The notes below the pieces were generated by a model. That model was not told where the DNA came from and did no database searches. It saw only the letters and a program-made list of their open reading frames with translations. From Turicibacter sanguinis (GTDB lineage Bacteria; Bacillota_I; Bacilli_A; MOL361; Turicibacteraceae): DNA of 64,000 nt. This document shows positions 44,360 through 52,552 of this stretch, in pieces. A program made the position numbers and the translations under genes. Positions within the stretch are counted from its first letter, which is position 1. Each line of letters opens with the position of its first letter. The stretch lies in NCBI RefSeq assembly GCF_013046825.1, contig NZ_CP053187.1:2142001-2206000 (forward strand), written 5' to 3'.

Positions 44360-45064
44360 ATGTTTTGGACAATTCCCTTTTTTATAACTGGCGGTGTTCC
44401 GTTTATTTTAGTTTTAATTGCCTTATTTCAAAAGATAGAGTGGCGTGGTGAAATTAAACGACATGCACGTGCTCAATTTCAAAATAATTCATGGGCTAAA
44501 TTTGCACTAATTTATGCTGGAATTTGGATTGTGATGGCGATTGTGTCTAATCTGATTTCCTTTATCCCGCTTTTAAATGTGTTACTGAATATGGCAGTGA
44601 CTGGATTGGTTGGGTATGGGTCTGTTGATGTCCTAAGAAAAATTCGTCGTGGTGAAGATTTTACGATTCGTGACTTTTTCCCGACTGATGAGTTAGGGTC
44701 GGTGATGGCCTTAACGTTTGTAAAGGATATTTACCTCTTTTTATGGTCATTATTATTTGTCATTCCAGGCATCATTAAGGGCTATTCGTATTCACAAGTT
44801 TATTATATTGCGAATGAAAATCCAGGGATGTCAGTGGATGATATCATTACTGAAAGCCGTGAAATGATGGATGGACATAAATGGGAGTTATTTATTTTAC
44901 AAGTTAGTTTTATTGGTTGGGGAATTTTAGCTGCCTTAACGTTAGGGTTAGTAGGACTTTACATTTTGCCACTATACTCAATGTCTCTTTATCTATTCCA
45001 CGAGTATGTCAAAAAGGGCTATCTTCAATCAAACACTCATAAAAATGTGTACACAATTTATTAA
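44360..45064 (+). CDS. DUF975 family membrane protein
   Basis: A 234-residue protein with about six membrane segments. The segment ITESREMMDGHKWELFILQ is a hallmark of DUF975. Its N-terminus carries an extra membrane segment (MFWTIPFFITGGVPFILVLI) before the KRHARAQFQNNSWAKF motif that usually starts the domain. The function is unknown. A terminator follows directly. Confidence 0.8.
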   Translation: MFWTIPFFITGGVPFILVLIALFQKIEWRGEIKRHARAQFQNNSWAKFALIYAGIWIVMAIVSNLISFIPLLNVLLNMAVTGLVGYGSVDVLRKIRRGEDFTIRDFFPTDELGSVMALTFVKDIYLFLWSLLFVIPGIIKGYSYSQVYYIANENPGMSVDDIITESREMMDGHKWELFILQVSFIGWGILAALTLGLVGLYILPLYSMSLYLFHEYVKKGYLQSNTHKNVYTIY

Positions 45065-45091
45065 GAAGGGACTGAAAAGTCCCTTTTTTAT
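45065..45091 (+). terminator. Intrinsic terminator
   Basis: AAGGGACT / AGTCCCTT with a GAAA loop and six T. Confidence 0.92.
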
Positions 45092-45358
45092 GACGTGAAA
45101 TCTGATGAGAAGAGAGGGAGATGATGAATGAGATTGAGATAAAATGGGATAATCTTTAAACCTAAAAACATTAGAATTTAGACTAAAATAAGGATTGTTT
45201 TTATGTCAAATGGGTTTTTCTTTAATAAATGAATTCAAAGTAGAAATATTGATTTATTAAAGAAAGGTAAAACATGTTAAGAATTGACTGTTTTTGTTTT
45301 TTCATTAATATAATTGAAATTTGAGAGGATAATTTTGAGTATCTTAAAGGAGGAATCG

Positions 45359-46138
45359 ATGATGTTATATCTTGTTTATATTTTCGCAGGAATAGGGGCA
45401 GGTGTTGTAACAGGACTTGCAGGTCTTTCGGCGGCAGTCATCATTACACCTTTACTAGTCAGTATTTGTGGATGGAAGAGTTATGATGCTGTAACAGTTG
45501 CGCTTGCAGCAGATGTTTTGGCTAGTTTATTGACGGCATATACTTACTATAAAAACAAAAATATTGATTTAAAGCATGGGATGCTAGTAGCAATGACTGC
45601 TTTTGTCGGAACGATTGTTGGGAGTTACAGTGGATTTCTTTTTTCTCAGTCGCAACCAGATGGACTTGGCTATATTTCAATGTTAACAACTATTTTTCTC
45701 GGGATCAAGTTTTTAGTCAAACCCATTGAGGAAGGGCATGATGCAGAAGCTGGACTAGAACAGATTAGTAAGAAAAAAATGATACAGGCCATGATTTTTG
45801 GATGTGGAATCGGTTGGATTTGTGGTTTTACTGGAAGTGGCGGAGGAATTTTAATGCTGACAGTGTTCACTTTACATCTGGGTTATAATTTAAAAGTAGC
45901 GGTCGGAACAAGTACGATGATTATGACACTAGTGGCTTTAATTGGAACGATTAGTCATTTTTCTATGGGGGCAAGCATACAGGTTATTCCGATGTTAGTC
46001 GTGATTATCTGTTGTGTAGTAGCGGCTTATGTGAGTGCTAAATTTGCGAACAAGTGTGAGATTAAAACGTTAAATAAAGTAGTAGGAATGTGCCTTGGTA
46101 TTCTTGGAATCATCACGATTTTAATCAAATTAATATAA
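45359..46138 (+). CDS. TauE/SafE-family sulfite/sulfonate exporter-like permease
   Basis: A 259-residue protein with about eight membrane segments in two repeats. Each half has the family loop: GLAGLSAAVIITPLL in the first and GFTGSGGGILMLTVF in the second. TauE/SafE proteins move anions such as sulfite, sulfonates or sulfoacetate; the substrate here cannot be set. AAAGGAGG lies before two adjacent ATG codons (45359 and 45362); either may start. No sulfur genes are nearby. The upstream 270 bases hold no gene. Confidence 0.85.
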   Translation: MMLYLVYIFAGIGAGVVTGLAGLSAAVIITPLLVSICGWKSYDAVTVALAADVLASLLTAYTYYKNKNIDLKHGMLVAMTAFVGTIVGSYSGFLFSQSQPDGLGYISMLTTIFLGIKFLVKPIEEGHDAEAGLEQISKKKMIQAMIFGCGIGWICGFTGSGGGILMLTVFTLHLGYNLKVAVGTSTMIMTLVALIGTISHFSMGASIQVIPMLVVIICCVVAAYVSAKFANKCEIKTLNKVVGMCLGILGIITILIKLI

Positions 46139-46175
46139 TTGAGGTTGATCAGTTACCATTTAAAATAATGGCGAT

Positions 46176-46210
46176 AACAAAAAGGATGTCTTGCTGACAT
46201 CCTTTTTGTT
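46176..46210. terminator. Bidirectional terminator
   Basis: AACAAAAAGGATGTC / GACATCCTTTTTGTT with a five-base loop, between convergent genes. Confidence 0.92.
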
Positions 46211-46234
46211 AGTTCTATTAAGATAGCGTATTGA

Positions 46235-46792
46235 TTAGAGCGGAAGAATAGATCTTGTAATATGATAATTGAGCTTATAATCTCCGAGTGCGTCTTCAAC
46301 GGATAAGATAATGGCATAGTTTCCTGTTTTTTTGATTTTTAGATGGTTGTAATAAGAGGTCGAATCGGTTATTTCAAACTCATCGATAACGCCGGTTTCA
46401 TTGATTAGATAGTAATGATAAACGCCACTAGAGGTTGGGATAACTTCAAATTCTAGAGTTAGCTTGCTACCACGTGTTAAATTTCCTTCGTGAACGAGAT
46501 AAAGACTCGTTTGAGGTTCAACAATAGCTCCACCTATTGTATAATTCACTGGAATAAACGGTTTTTGTTTGGGATAAGAGAAACGAGTCTCTGTCTTTAA
46601 GTCACTTAATTCATAGGTTACACCTGTTTCAGTGGATGTAATTTGCTCAGCGATATGATCTAAGACGGCATCACAAACCGTTGAAGTGGTGATGGTTGAA
46701 AAGGCAAAAGGACCTAATAACAGTGCTCCACTCAATGTGATAAAAATTCCTGTTATGATGATGACGAGTAAATATTTTTTGATAATAGACAT
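46235..46792 (-). CDS. Membrane-anchored extracytoplasmic protein, unknown
   Basis: A 185-residue protein with an N-terminal membrane segment or signal anchor (about 6-32) followed by a beta-rich domain of about 150 residues. No lipobox. The domain pattern (alternating hydrophobic residues, YHYYLINETG, NYAIILSVEDALGDYKLNY) suggests an Ig-like or jelly-roll sandwich, but I recognise no family. GGGGGAGGG lies seven bases before the ATG. Confidence 0.65.
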   Translation of the reverse strand: MSIIKKYLLVIIITGIFITLSGALLLGPFAFSTITTSTVCDAVLDHIAEQITSTETGVTYELSDLKTETRFSYPKQKPFIPVNYTIGGAIVEPQTSLYLVHEGNLTRGSKLTLEFEVIPTSSGVYHYYLINETGVIDEFEITDSTSYYNHLKIKKTGNYAIILSVEDALGDYKLNYHITRSILPL

Positions 46793-47097
46793 GCTACCCT
46801 CCCCCTTAAAGTAACCGCTTACTAATAGTGTATCACATGTCTGTTTATGACGAAAGCCTTAATAGAAAAAGTTTTTTTATGGCTTAAGAAAAATAATTTC
46901 AAAAGGCATGAGAATCTCTGAAGCATTCATCTTTAGTGGCAATACTCTCTTACTTTACCGTTTACTAGATTAACTAGGGGACGGAATAGGCTCTGTGTTT
47001 TATTTGAATGATCATGTTACCTACTCTTTAAAACGTCTTATTTTAAGGGAGTTTTATCAGTGCGGAAACGTTAAATGAAATTTTTAAGTCGATTTGT
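46793..47097. other. Intergenic region, no gene seen
   Basis: About 300 bases between divergent genes, with AT-rich sequence and no open frame with a ribosome binding site, stable hairpin or repeat that I could find. Confidence 0.5.
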
Positions 47098-47105
47098 GCT
47101 ATAAT
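47098..47105 (+). promoter_or_regulatory. Extended -10 promoter
   Basis: TGCTATAAT-type extended -10 ending at 47105, 27 bases before the start of the FAD-protein gene. It also shows that the upstream GTG at 47094 cannot be the start of translation. Confidence 0.5.
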
Positions 47106-47132
47106 AGGTTAGTTAAGAAAGTGAGTGATGAT

Positions 47133-48728
47133 ATGATCCGAGTATCGCAGATTAAAATTTCAATTGAGGATCCGATTGAAAAAGTAAAAGAATTAGTGTT
47201 AGCACAATTAAAGCTTCGTGAAGAAGATTTACTGGAATATAGAATTTATAAACAGTCAATTGATGCGCGTCGTCGCGGAAAAATGGAGTTCGTTTATACC
47301 GTCGATATTGCCCTTAAAAATGAAGACCAAATTTTGAAGTTAAATCGACCAAATATCGTTAAAACACCTGAATTAAATTATGCGTATCCCTCTATGGGAG
47401 AAAAACCGATGTCTCACCGTCCAGTAGTCGTTGGCTTTGGACCTGCTGGGATGTTTTCAGCATTAATTTTAGCGGAAATGGGGTATAAACCAATCGTTCT
47501 TGAGCGTGGTGGAAGTGTGGATGACCGTGTGAAATCGATTGAGGAATTTTGGAGCGAAGGAAAGTTAGATCCAAATTCAAATGTTCAATTTGGTGAAGGT
47601 GGAGCCGGAACGTTCTCAGATGGGAAGTTAACGACTCGTGTTAAAGATTTACGTGGACGTAAGGTGTTAGAAGCGTTAGTTGAAGCGGGAGCACCAGAAG
47701 ATATTTTATATATGGCACATCCTCATGTTGGGACGGATTTATTACGTGGTGTCGTTAAAAATATTCGTGAAAAAATTATTTCGCTTGGTGGAGAAGTTCG
47801 CTTCAATACACAAGTGACAGATTTTATCGTCGAAAATAATCAAATCACAGGAGTTAAAGTAAAAGGTGGAGACGTCATTGAATCTAATCATGTGATTGTG
47901 GCAATTGGACATAGTGCACGTGATACGTTCTATCACATGTATGATCGTGGGGTTCAATTTACAGCTAAACCATTTGCAGTAGGAGTTCGTGTTGAACATC
48001 CTCAAACGCTAATTGATCAAGCTCAGTATAAAGAATTTGCAGGTCATGAGAAATTAGGAGCAGCAGAATATCGTTTAACACATACGGCATCAAATGGTCG
48101 AGGCGTTTATACGTTCTGTATGTGCCCAGGTGGTTTAGTCGTTCCATCAAGTTCTGAAAAAGGGCGTCTCGTAACGAATGGAATGAGTGAACATGCGCGT
48201 GATCAAGAAAATGCGAATAGTGCCTTATTAGTGCAAGTATTTCCAGAAGACTTTGGATCAGATCATCCATTAGCAGGGGTGGAGTTCCAACGTCGTTTAG
48301 AAGAAAAAGCTTTTGGTATGGGTGGAAGTAATTACACAGCCCCAGCTCAACTTGTTGGGGACTTCTTAAAAGGACAAGCGTCTAAAAAACTTGGAAGTGT
48401 GACCCCTTCTTATGCATTAGGTGTTAAATTAACGAATTTGAATAAATTATTACCAGATTATATTACAGATGCCATGCGTGAAGGCTTAATTGCATTTGAT
48501 CGTAAACTAAAAGGATTTGGGATGCATGACGCTGTGATGACGGGAGTCGAGTCTCGTTCATCTTCTCCAGTACGTATTGATCGTGATAGCGAAAGTTTAC
48601 AATCATTAACGGTTAAAGGGATTTATCCATCAGGTGAAGGAGCTGGATTTGCAGGTGGAATCGTCTCAGCGGGTATCGATGGAATTAAATGTGCTGAGGC
48701 ATTGGTTCGTGAATTTCACAAAATGTAA
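47133..48728 (+). CDS. FAD-dependent oxidoreductase of the COG2509 family
   Basis: A 531-residue flavoprotein. An N-terminal domain of about 85 residues typical for the family (ISIEDPIEKVKELVLAQL) precedes the FAD-binding site RPVVVGFGPAGMFSALILAE; the region QFGEGGAGTFSDGKLTTR is the second signature, and the C-terminal PSGEGAGFAGGIVSAG the third. These are uncharacterised dehydrogenases, perhaps acting on a quinone or an amino-acid-like substrate; no evidence fixes a substrate. The ATG at 47133 follows GTGAGTGATG. It appears to be a single-gene unit. Confidence 0.88.
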   Translation: MIRVSQIKISIEDPIEKVKELVLAQLKLREEDLLEYRIYKQSIDARRRGKMEFVYTVDIALKNEDQILKLNRPNIVKTPELNYAYPSMGEKPMSHRPVVVGFGPAGMFSALILAEMGYKPIVLERGGSVDDRVKSIEEFWSEGKLDPNSNVQFGEGGAGTFSDGKLTTRVKDLRGRKVLEALVEAGAPEDILYMAHPHVGTDLLRGVVKNIREKIISLGGEVRFNTQVTDFIVENNQITGVKVKGGDVIESNHVIVAIGHSARDTFYHMYDRGVQFTAKPFAVGVRVEHPQTLIDQAQYKEFAGHEKLGAAEYRLTHTASNGRGVYTFCMCPGGLVVPSSSEKGRLVTNGMSEHARDQENANSALLVQVFPEDFGSDHPLAGVEFQRRLEEKAFGMGGSNYTAPAQLVGDFLKGQASKKLGSVTPSYALGVKLTNLNKLLPDYITDAMREGLIAFDRKLKGFGMHDAVMTGVESRSSSPVRIDRDSESLQSLTVKGIYPSGEGAGFAGGIVSAGIDGIKCAEALVREFHKM

Positions 48729-48830
48729 TTAAAATTAAATAATTAGATAAAACGCGTTATAAATTCATCGTATTTCATCATATTATGATAGGGATTAAAG
48801 AGCATTAAAATCATATTACGAGGTGAATTT

Positions 48831-49421
48831 ATGGCGCGTCTTTTATATATAAAGGCTAATCCGAAAGCTAATGATCAGTCGTTAACCTTTACATTATCTG
48901 ATTTTTTTATTAAACAATATCAATTATCACATCCAAATGACACGGTCGAAGTGTTAGATTTGTATCAAACGATTATGCCGATTATGGATTGTGAGCGATT
49001 AGCATTGTATAATCAAGGAAAAGAAACAGAAATTCGGCATTTAGCAGAGCAATTTAAATCTTTTGATAAGTGTGTGATTGCGGCCCCCGTTTGGAATCAT
49101 AGTTTTCCAGCGATGCTAAAAATTTATTTAGATAATATCGTGTATCGTCATGTGACATTTGGTTATCAAGACGGAAAAGTAGCTGGTCTTTGTTCGGATA
49201 TGAAAGTGATGTATATTTCAACATCCGGACAACCTTATAGCGGCAATCGTTCTTTTTTAAATCATCATGTTTCGCAAGTTGAAGCTGTGCTGAGTCTCGT
49301 TGGAATTACTGACGTGGATTCAATTACCCTTTGGGGACGTAACAGTTTTAACGAGGATCAACTCAAACAACAAATTTGTTTACTACAAAATCAAATGGTT
49401 CAAAAAGCCAAACAGTTTTAA
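48831..49421 (+). CDS. FMN-dependent NADH-azoreductase/quinone reductase (AzoR-like)
   Basis: A 196-residue flavodoxin-fold protein. The phosphate-binding start is YIKANPKANDQSLTF, and AAPVWNHSFPAMLKIYLDNI carries the FMN-contact residues typical of AzoR (family PMYNFSIPAQLK). AzoR enzymes reduce quinones and azo dyes with NADH. ACGAGGTG precedes the ATG. A shared terminator follows. Confidence 0.87.
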   Translation: MARLLYIKANPKANDQSLTFTLSDFFIKQYQLSHPNDTVEVLDLYQTIMPIMDCERLALYNQGKETEIRHLAEQFKSFDKCVIAAPVWNHSFPAMLKIYLDNIVYRHVTFGYQDGKVAGLCSDMKVMYISTSGQPYSGNRSFLNHHVSQVEAVLSLVGITDVDSITLWGRNSFNEDQLKQQICLLQNQMVQKAKQF

Positions 49422-49461
49422 AAAAAAGGTCACAAAGCCAAATGCTTCGTGACCTTTTTTT
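49420..49461. terminator. Bidirectional terminator
   Basis: AAAAAAAGGTCAC / GTGACCTTTTTTT with further AAGC/GCTT pairing in the loop, between convergent genes. Confidence 0.92.
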
Positions 49462-49768
49462 AAGGCTTCAATTTAATTACTTGACCAGGTGCTAATTGTA
49501 AATCTTCATTTAACATCAATAATTCTTCAGGTGTTAATTTAAACCGAATGAGTAGATCTTGAATCGTTTCATCTGATTTAACGACGTGTTGATTGAGATG
49601 TGGAAGTAGGGGAACTTTAATTTGACGGTTAGCTTTAATAATGAGGGGTTGATTTCCATTCAGTTGGATCAATACTTTTGGAGTAGTTTGAAACAGATTG
49701 GCAATCGTTTGAATTGAATCAGTCGATTTAATCATATAATTTGCTACTTCAATACGTTCATTTTCCAT
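49460..49768 (-). CDS. Two-LysM-domain protein
   Basis: A 102-residue protein composed of two LysM domains: residues about 8-50 (YMIKSTDSIQTIANLF ... IKVPLL) and about 58-102 (VVKSDETIQDLLIRF ... GQVIKLKP). It has no signal peptide or membrane segment, so it may act in the mother cell, for example on the spore coat (compare SafA or YaaH), rather than at the cell wall; this is inference. The ATG at 49768 is favoured by the domain start; the ribosome binding site (GGAAGTGAG) is moderate. A start at 49795 is possible. Confidence 0.78.
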   Translation of the reverse strand: MENERIEVANYMIKSTDSIQTIANLFQTTPKVLIQLNGNQPLIIKANRQIKVPLLPHLNQHVVKSDETIQDLLIRFKLTPEELLMLNEDLQLAPGQVIKLKP

Positions 49769-49946
49769 ACGACTCACTTCCTTCCTTTTCTTCACGTCAT
49801 GATGTAAGAAATCGCTTTATCTACTATAACGTATGCAAAGAGATTGGGCAATTGACCTATTTTAACTCATTATTTTAGTCATCAAATAAACACAATTTTG
49901 ACTTTCACTCATACCATACAGTAAAAGAGTGAAAGGAGGAGTACAG

Positions 49947-50501
49947 ATGAGTAATATTTTAATTGCTTGGGTAACCTATACGATTGTCTTACATCTTGAA
50001 ATGAACAGTTCATTGCACGAAGAATTAGAAGCAGACATCAATCAGCTTATTATTTTAGGTTCATTACTTCATAGTAATGAAGTAAGTACGACTCTTCGTT
50101 CTCGACTTGAAAAAGGGGCTTTGCTTCTTCATGAAAATCCTCAGCTACGTGTCATTGTGACGGGAGGAAATGGAACAGATTTGAAACTTCCAGAGGCCCA
50201 TATCATGAAAAACGTATTGATAGAAGAATTTGGGATTTCAGAAGATCGTATTATCGTTGAAGATTTAGCCAGAAATACATTTGAAAATTTATTGTTTTGT
50301 AAACCTTTAATTAAAGAAGAACGCGTTGCGATTGTAACCAGTGAATTTCACAGCATTAGAACGAGATTACTTGCTCACCGATTACATCTTAACTGTCAGC
50401 TTATTGGAGCGAAAACTGATTCAAGAAAACGATATAAGTGGGAATTAAGGGAACAGTTAGCACTTGTGAAATCTTTATTTTTAGATCGAGAAAAACGGTA
50501 A
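49947..50501 (+). CDS. YdcF-like DUF218 family protein
   Basis: A 184-residue protein of the DUF218/SanA/YdcF family. Visible motifs are INQLIILGSLL near the N-terminus, VIVTGGNG, EDLARNTFENL and IVTSEFHSIRT. Unlike many homologues it has no membrane segment. Family members bind nucleotide-like ligands; the function is unsettled, though some are linked to envelope metabolism. AAAGGAGGAG lies eight bases before ATG 49947. Confidence 0.82.
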   Translation: MSNILIAWVTYTIVLHLEMNSSLHEELEADINQLIILGSLLHSNEVSTTLRSRLEKGALLLHENPQLRVIVTGGNGTDLKLPEAHIMKNVLIEEFGISEDRIIVEDLARNTFENLLFCKPLIKEERVAIVTSEFHSIRTRLLAHRLHLNCQLIGAKTDSRKRYKWELREQLALVKSLFLDREKR

Positions 50502-50588
50502 AATTTAATCATATTTGTTAGGAATTGATGTTTTTACAAGAAAGTATTGAACTTTCTATTCTGAAGGACTATAATCAACTCATCAGTC

Positions 50589-50650
50589 GAAACTATAAGT
50601 CCCGATAAGTTTTCTAGAGTTTTTGAAAACTTTAACAAGACTATAGTTTC
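50589..50650. repeat. 62-nt nested inverted repeat upstream of the ArsR gene
   Basis: Outer arms GAAACTAT-A-AGTC (50589-50601) and GACTATAGTTTC (50639-50650) pair over 12 bp with one bulged A; inner arms AAGTTTTC (50607-50614) and GAAAACTT (50625-50632) pair over 8 bp. No T-run follows, so it is not a simple terminator. It lies between the DUF218 gene and the ArsR gene. Confidence 0.75.
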
Positions 50651-50732
50651 TATTCGTACTAAAGTATTTGAATAATGATGACTGAAATCAGATCGTGACA
50701 GGATTAATCAGTCAGTATATAGAGGTGAGTTC

Positions 50733-51083
50733 GTGGAAGCATGTTGTGTTGATTCAATTCATAATGATGTCATTAAAAAAGTAAAAGATGTCATGCCAAG
50801 TGATGAAGAATTACTGAAATTATCAGATTTATATAAAGCGATGGGAGACTTGACTCGTATTCGAATCATCTCAGCCCTTGTTAACTCGGAAATGTGTGTG
50901 TGTGATTTAGCCTCCTTACTAGATATGACACACTCAGCGATTTCACATCAGTTACGTGTTTTAAGACAGGCTCATTTAGTCTCGTTTCGTAAAGAGGGAA
51001 AAGTCGTTTACTATTCTTTAGATGATAATCATATTAAAATGTTATATGAACAAGGATTAGTCCATGTTTTACATCAACATTAA
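50733..51083 (+). CDS. ArsR/SmtB-family metalloregulator (CadC-like)
   Basis: A 116-residue winged-helix repressor. The alpha3 site EMCVCDLA (for CadC ELCVCDL) and N-terminal CC (residues 4-5) provide Cys ligands for soft metals such as Cd/Pb/Zn; the C-terminal helix has D-x-H ... H-x2-H (DDNHIKM ... HVLHQH), the alpha5 zinc site of SmtB/CzrA. Both site types seem present. The recognition helix is MTHSAISHQLRVLRQ. No metal pump or chaperone gene is beside it. GTG 50733 follows AGAGGTGAG. Regulation of a distant target or of itself through the upstream repeats is inferred. Confidence 0.87.
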   Translation: MEACCVDSIHNDVIKKVKDVMPSDEELLKLSDLYKAMGDLTRIRIISALVNSEMCVCDLASLLDMTHSAISHQLRVLRQAHLVSFRKEGKVVYYSLDDNHIKMLYEQGLVHVLHQH

Positions 51084-51119
51084 AAAAGAAATCAGTGCGT
51101 ACCGCTGATTTCTTTTTTG
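51082..51119 (+). terminator. Terminator of the ArsR gene
   Basis: AAAAAAGAAATCAG / CTGATTTCTTTTTT with a nine-base loop. Confidence 0.92.
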
Positions 51120-51177
51120 CTTTTTGCACACTAAATGAGAGAGAGGAAGATATTCATTAGAGAAAGGGGGATAAAAA

Positions 51178-51597
51178 ATGATGAGAATATTAATGATTGT
51201 CGTCTTATTAGTCATTGTTGATTTTTTTACTGGCTATGTGAAGGCCTATTTGAAGTGTCAGTTAAATAGTTCAGTGGGATTAGATGGATTGATTCGTAAG
51301 GCCATGATTTTATTTTCGATGCTTGTGTTTAAATTACTCGATGAGATGCTTGGCTTTAATTTACTCAATTTATTACCAAGTGAGGGGATGTTATTTTTTT
51401 GTGAAATGGGAGTGGAGAACGTCGGATTAATGGAGATTTTAGGAGGTGGTGTAGTGTTGCAAGAGGGGACCTCGATTTTAGAAAATCTTCATGAACTCGG
51501 AGTACCTATTCCTACGGTTTTGGCGCGACGTATTGAACGAATTAAAGAGGTGTTTTTGGATGAAAGGGGAGATAAATACGAATCAACCGACGGATGA
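51178..51597 (+). CDS. Phage holin family (Holin_4/TcdE-like) protein
   Basis: A 139-residue protein with three or four membrane segments. The start VVLLVIVDFFTGYVKAYLK and the end SILENLHELGVPIPTVLARRIERIKE are typical of the toxin-secretion/phage-lysis holin family. Holins form membrane lesions to release endolysins or large proteins. No phage structural genes lie nearby; the only candidate partner, an amidase, is 5 kb downstream. AAAGGGGG precedes two adjacent ATG codons. Confidence 0.85.
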   Translation: MMRILMIVVLLVIVDFFTGYVKAYLKCQLNSSVGLDGLIRKAMILFSMLVFKLLDEMLGFNLLNLLPSEGMLFFCEMGVENVGLMEILGGGVVLQEGTSILENLHELGVPIPTVLARRIERIKEVFLDERGDKYESTDG

Positions 51598-51837
51598 TGG
51601 GATGATTGCAGCAAGGGTTAGGGCTTAAATTAAATTGGGATGAGAAATGAATGATGAGCTTTTCTGTTTAACGAATATATGAGACGACGGTTAAAGAGAT
51701 ATCACGAAATAGTTTTTTTGTCATAGGATGTAGTATAAACAGTGAGATAAATGAATAAATTGATACAAATGAGGGTTTGTATCCTGAAAAAGAGTAGCGT
51801 GTAACTACTCTTTTTTTGTACCAGGGGGAGTGAGAAC
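51598..51837. other. Intergenic region after the holin gene
   Basis: A second short frame, ATG 51560 to TAA 51628, 22 codons, overlaps the holin end in another frame and has AGAGGTG upstream; it may be the remnant of a lost downstream gene. The remainder holds only a terminator. Confidence 0.4.
51789..51818 (+). terminator. Intrinsic terminator
   Basis: AGAGTAG / CTACTCT stem with a seven-base loop and T-run, about 190 bases after the holin stop. Confidence 0.85.
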
Positions 51838-52386
51838 ATGATTGTGAATGAAGAAGGAATTTTAGAGTTTTTAAGTCAAACGAAAGACGCATTAGACTCT
51901 TATATCAATTTACGAAATACAAATATCTTAAGTGTTGCCTTTACAAAGGATGAATATGATGATTTTTTAAGTTTACTCTTTCATTTACAAATGTATGAAC
52001 GCGAGTTAAACGAACTCATTGAAACGGAAGACTTAAAAGATGAACTTGTTCTGTGCTTAGCTGAGTTACTTATTTTCGATATTATTGAAGTTTGCCGTGA
52101 ATTGCATGATGATTACGGCGAAGAAGCTCAATTAAAAGTTAGATATGGAGAACTTGATGAAGCTAAAATTGCGGTCATTCGATTGCTAAAAGGATTTCAC
52201 CGGCCTTTAGTGGCAGATTGGCAGACACTTGATGAGGTCGCGACTGATGCTAAATTATTTATTACGATTGAAACTAAAGGAGACTATGCCTATTTTAAAT
52301 CACATGAAACACAAAAAGACGCGTATTTGTATGCTATTAGTCATGGGATTGCAAAAGATCAGGTGTTTAATCGATTATTAATATGA
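51838..52386 (+). CDS. Hypothetical helical protein
   Basis: A 182-residue acidic, cytoplasmic, mostly helical protein (about 1-105) with a C-terminal alpha/beta-like part of about 70 residues. I recognise no family. It has a good ribosome binding site (GGGGGAG) and its own flanking terminators, and codon use is normal for the window, so I regard it as a real single-gene unit. It is not visibly related to the holin before it. Confidence 0.65.
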   Translation: MIVNEEGILEFLSQTKDALDSYINLRNTNILSVAFTKDEYDDFLSLLFHLQMYERELNELIETEDLKDELVLCLAELLIFDIIEVCRELHDDYGEEAQLKVRYGELDEAKIAVIRLLKGFHRPLVADWQTLDEVATDAKLFITIETKGDYAYFKSHETQKDAYLYAISHGIAKDQVFNRLLI

Positions 52387-52409
52387 CCTCTTAGGAGGTC
52401 TTTTTTTGA
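52384..52409 (+). terminator. Intrinsic terminator
   Basis: GACCTC / GAGGTC stem, TTAG loop, seven T. Confidence 0.9.
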
Positions 52410-52552
52410 TAGGGATAACTGAAGATTCAACAAAGAAAAGGCTTTTGTCGCTATCTTTTATTAGAGGGGAATGTCAGGAAATATCTTCAATTAGCGTAAT
52501 AAAATGAGGGGCGAGAAGCGTATAGTTTAATATAAAGTAAGGGGGGATCAGG

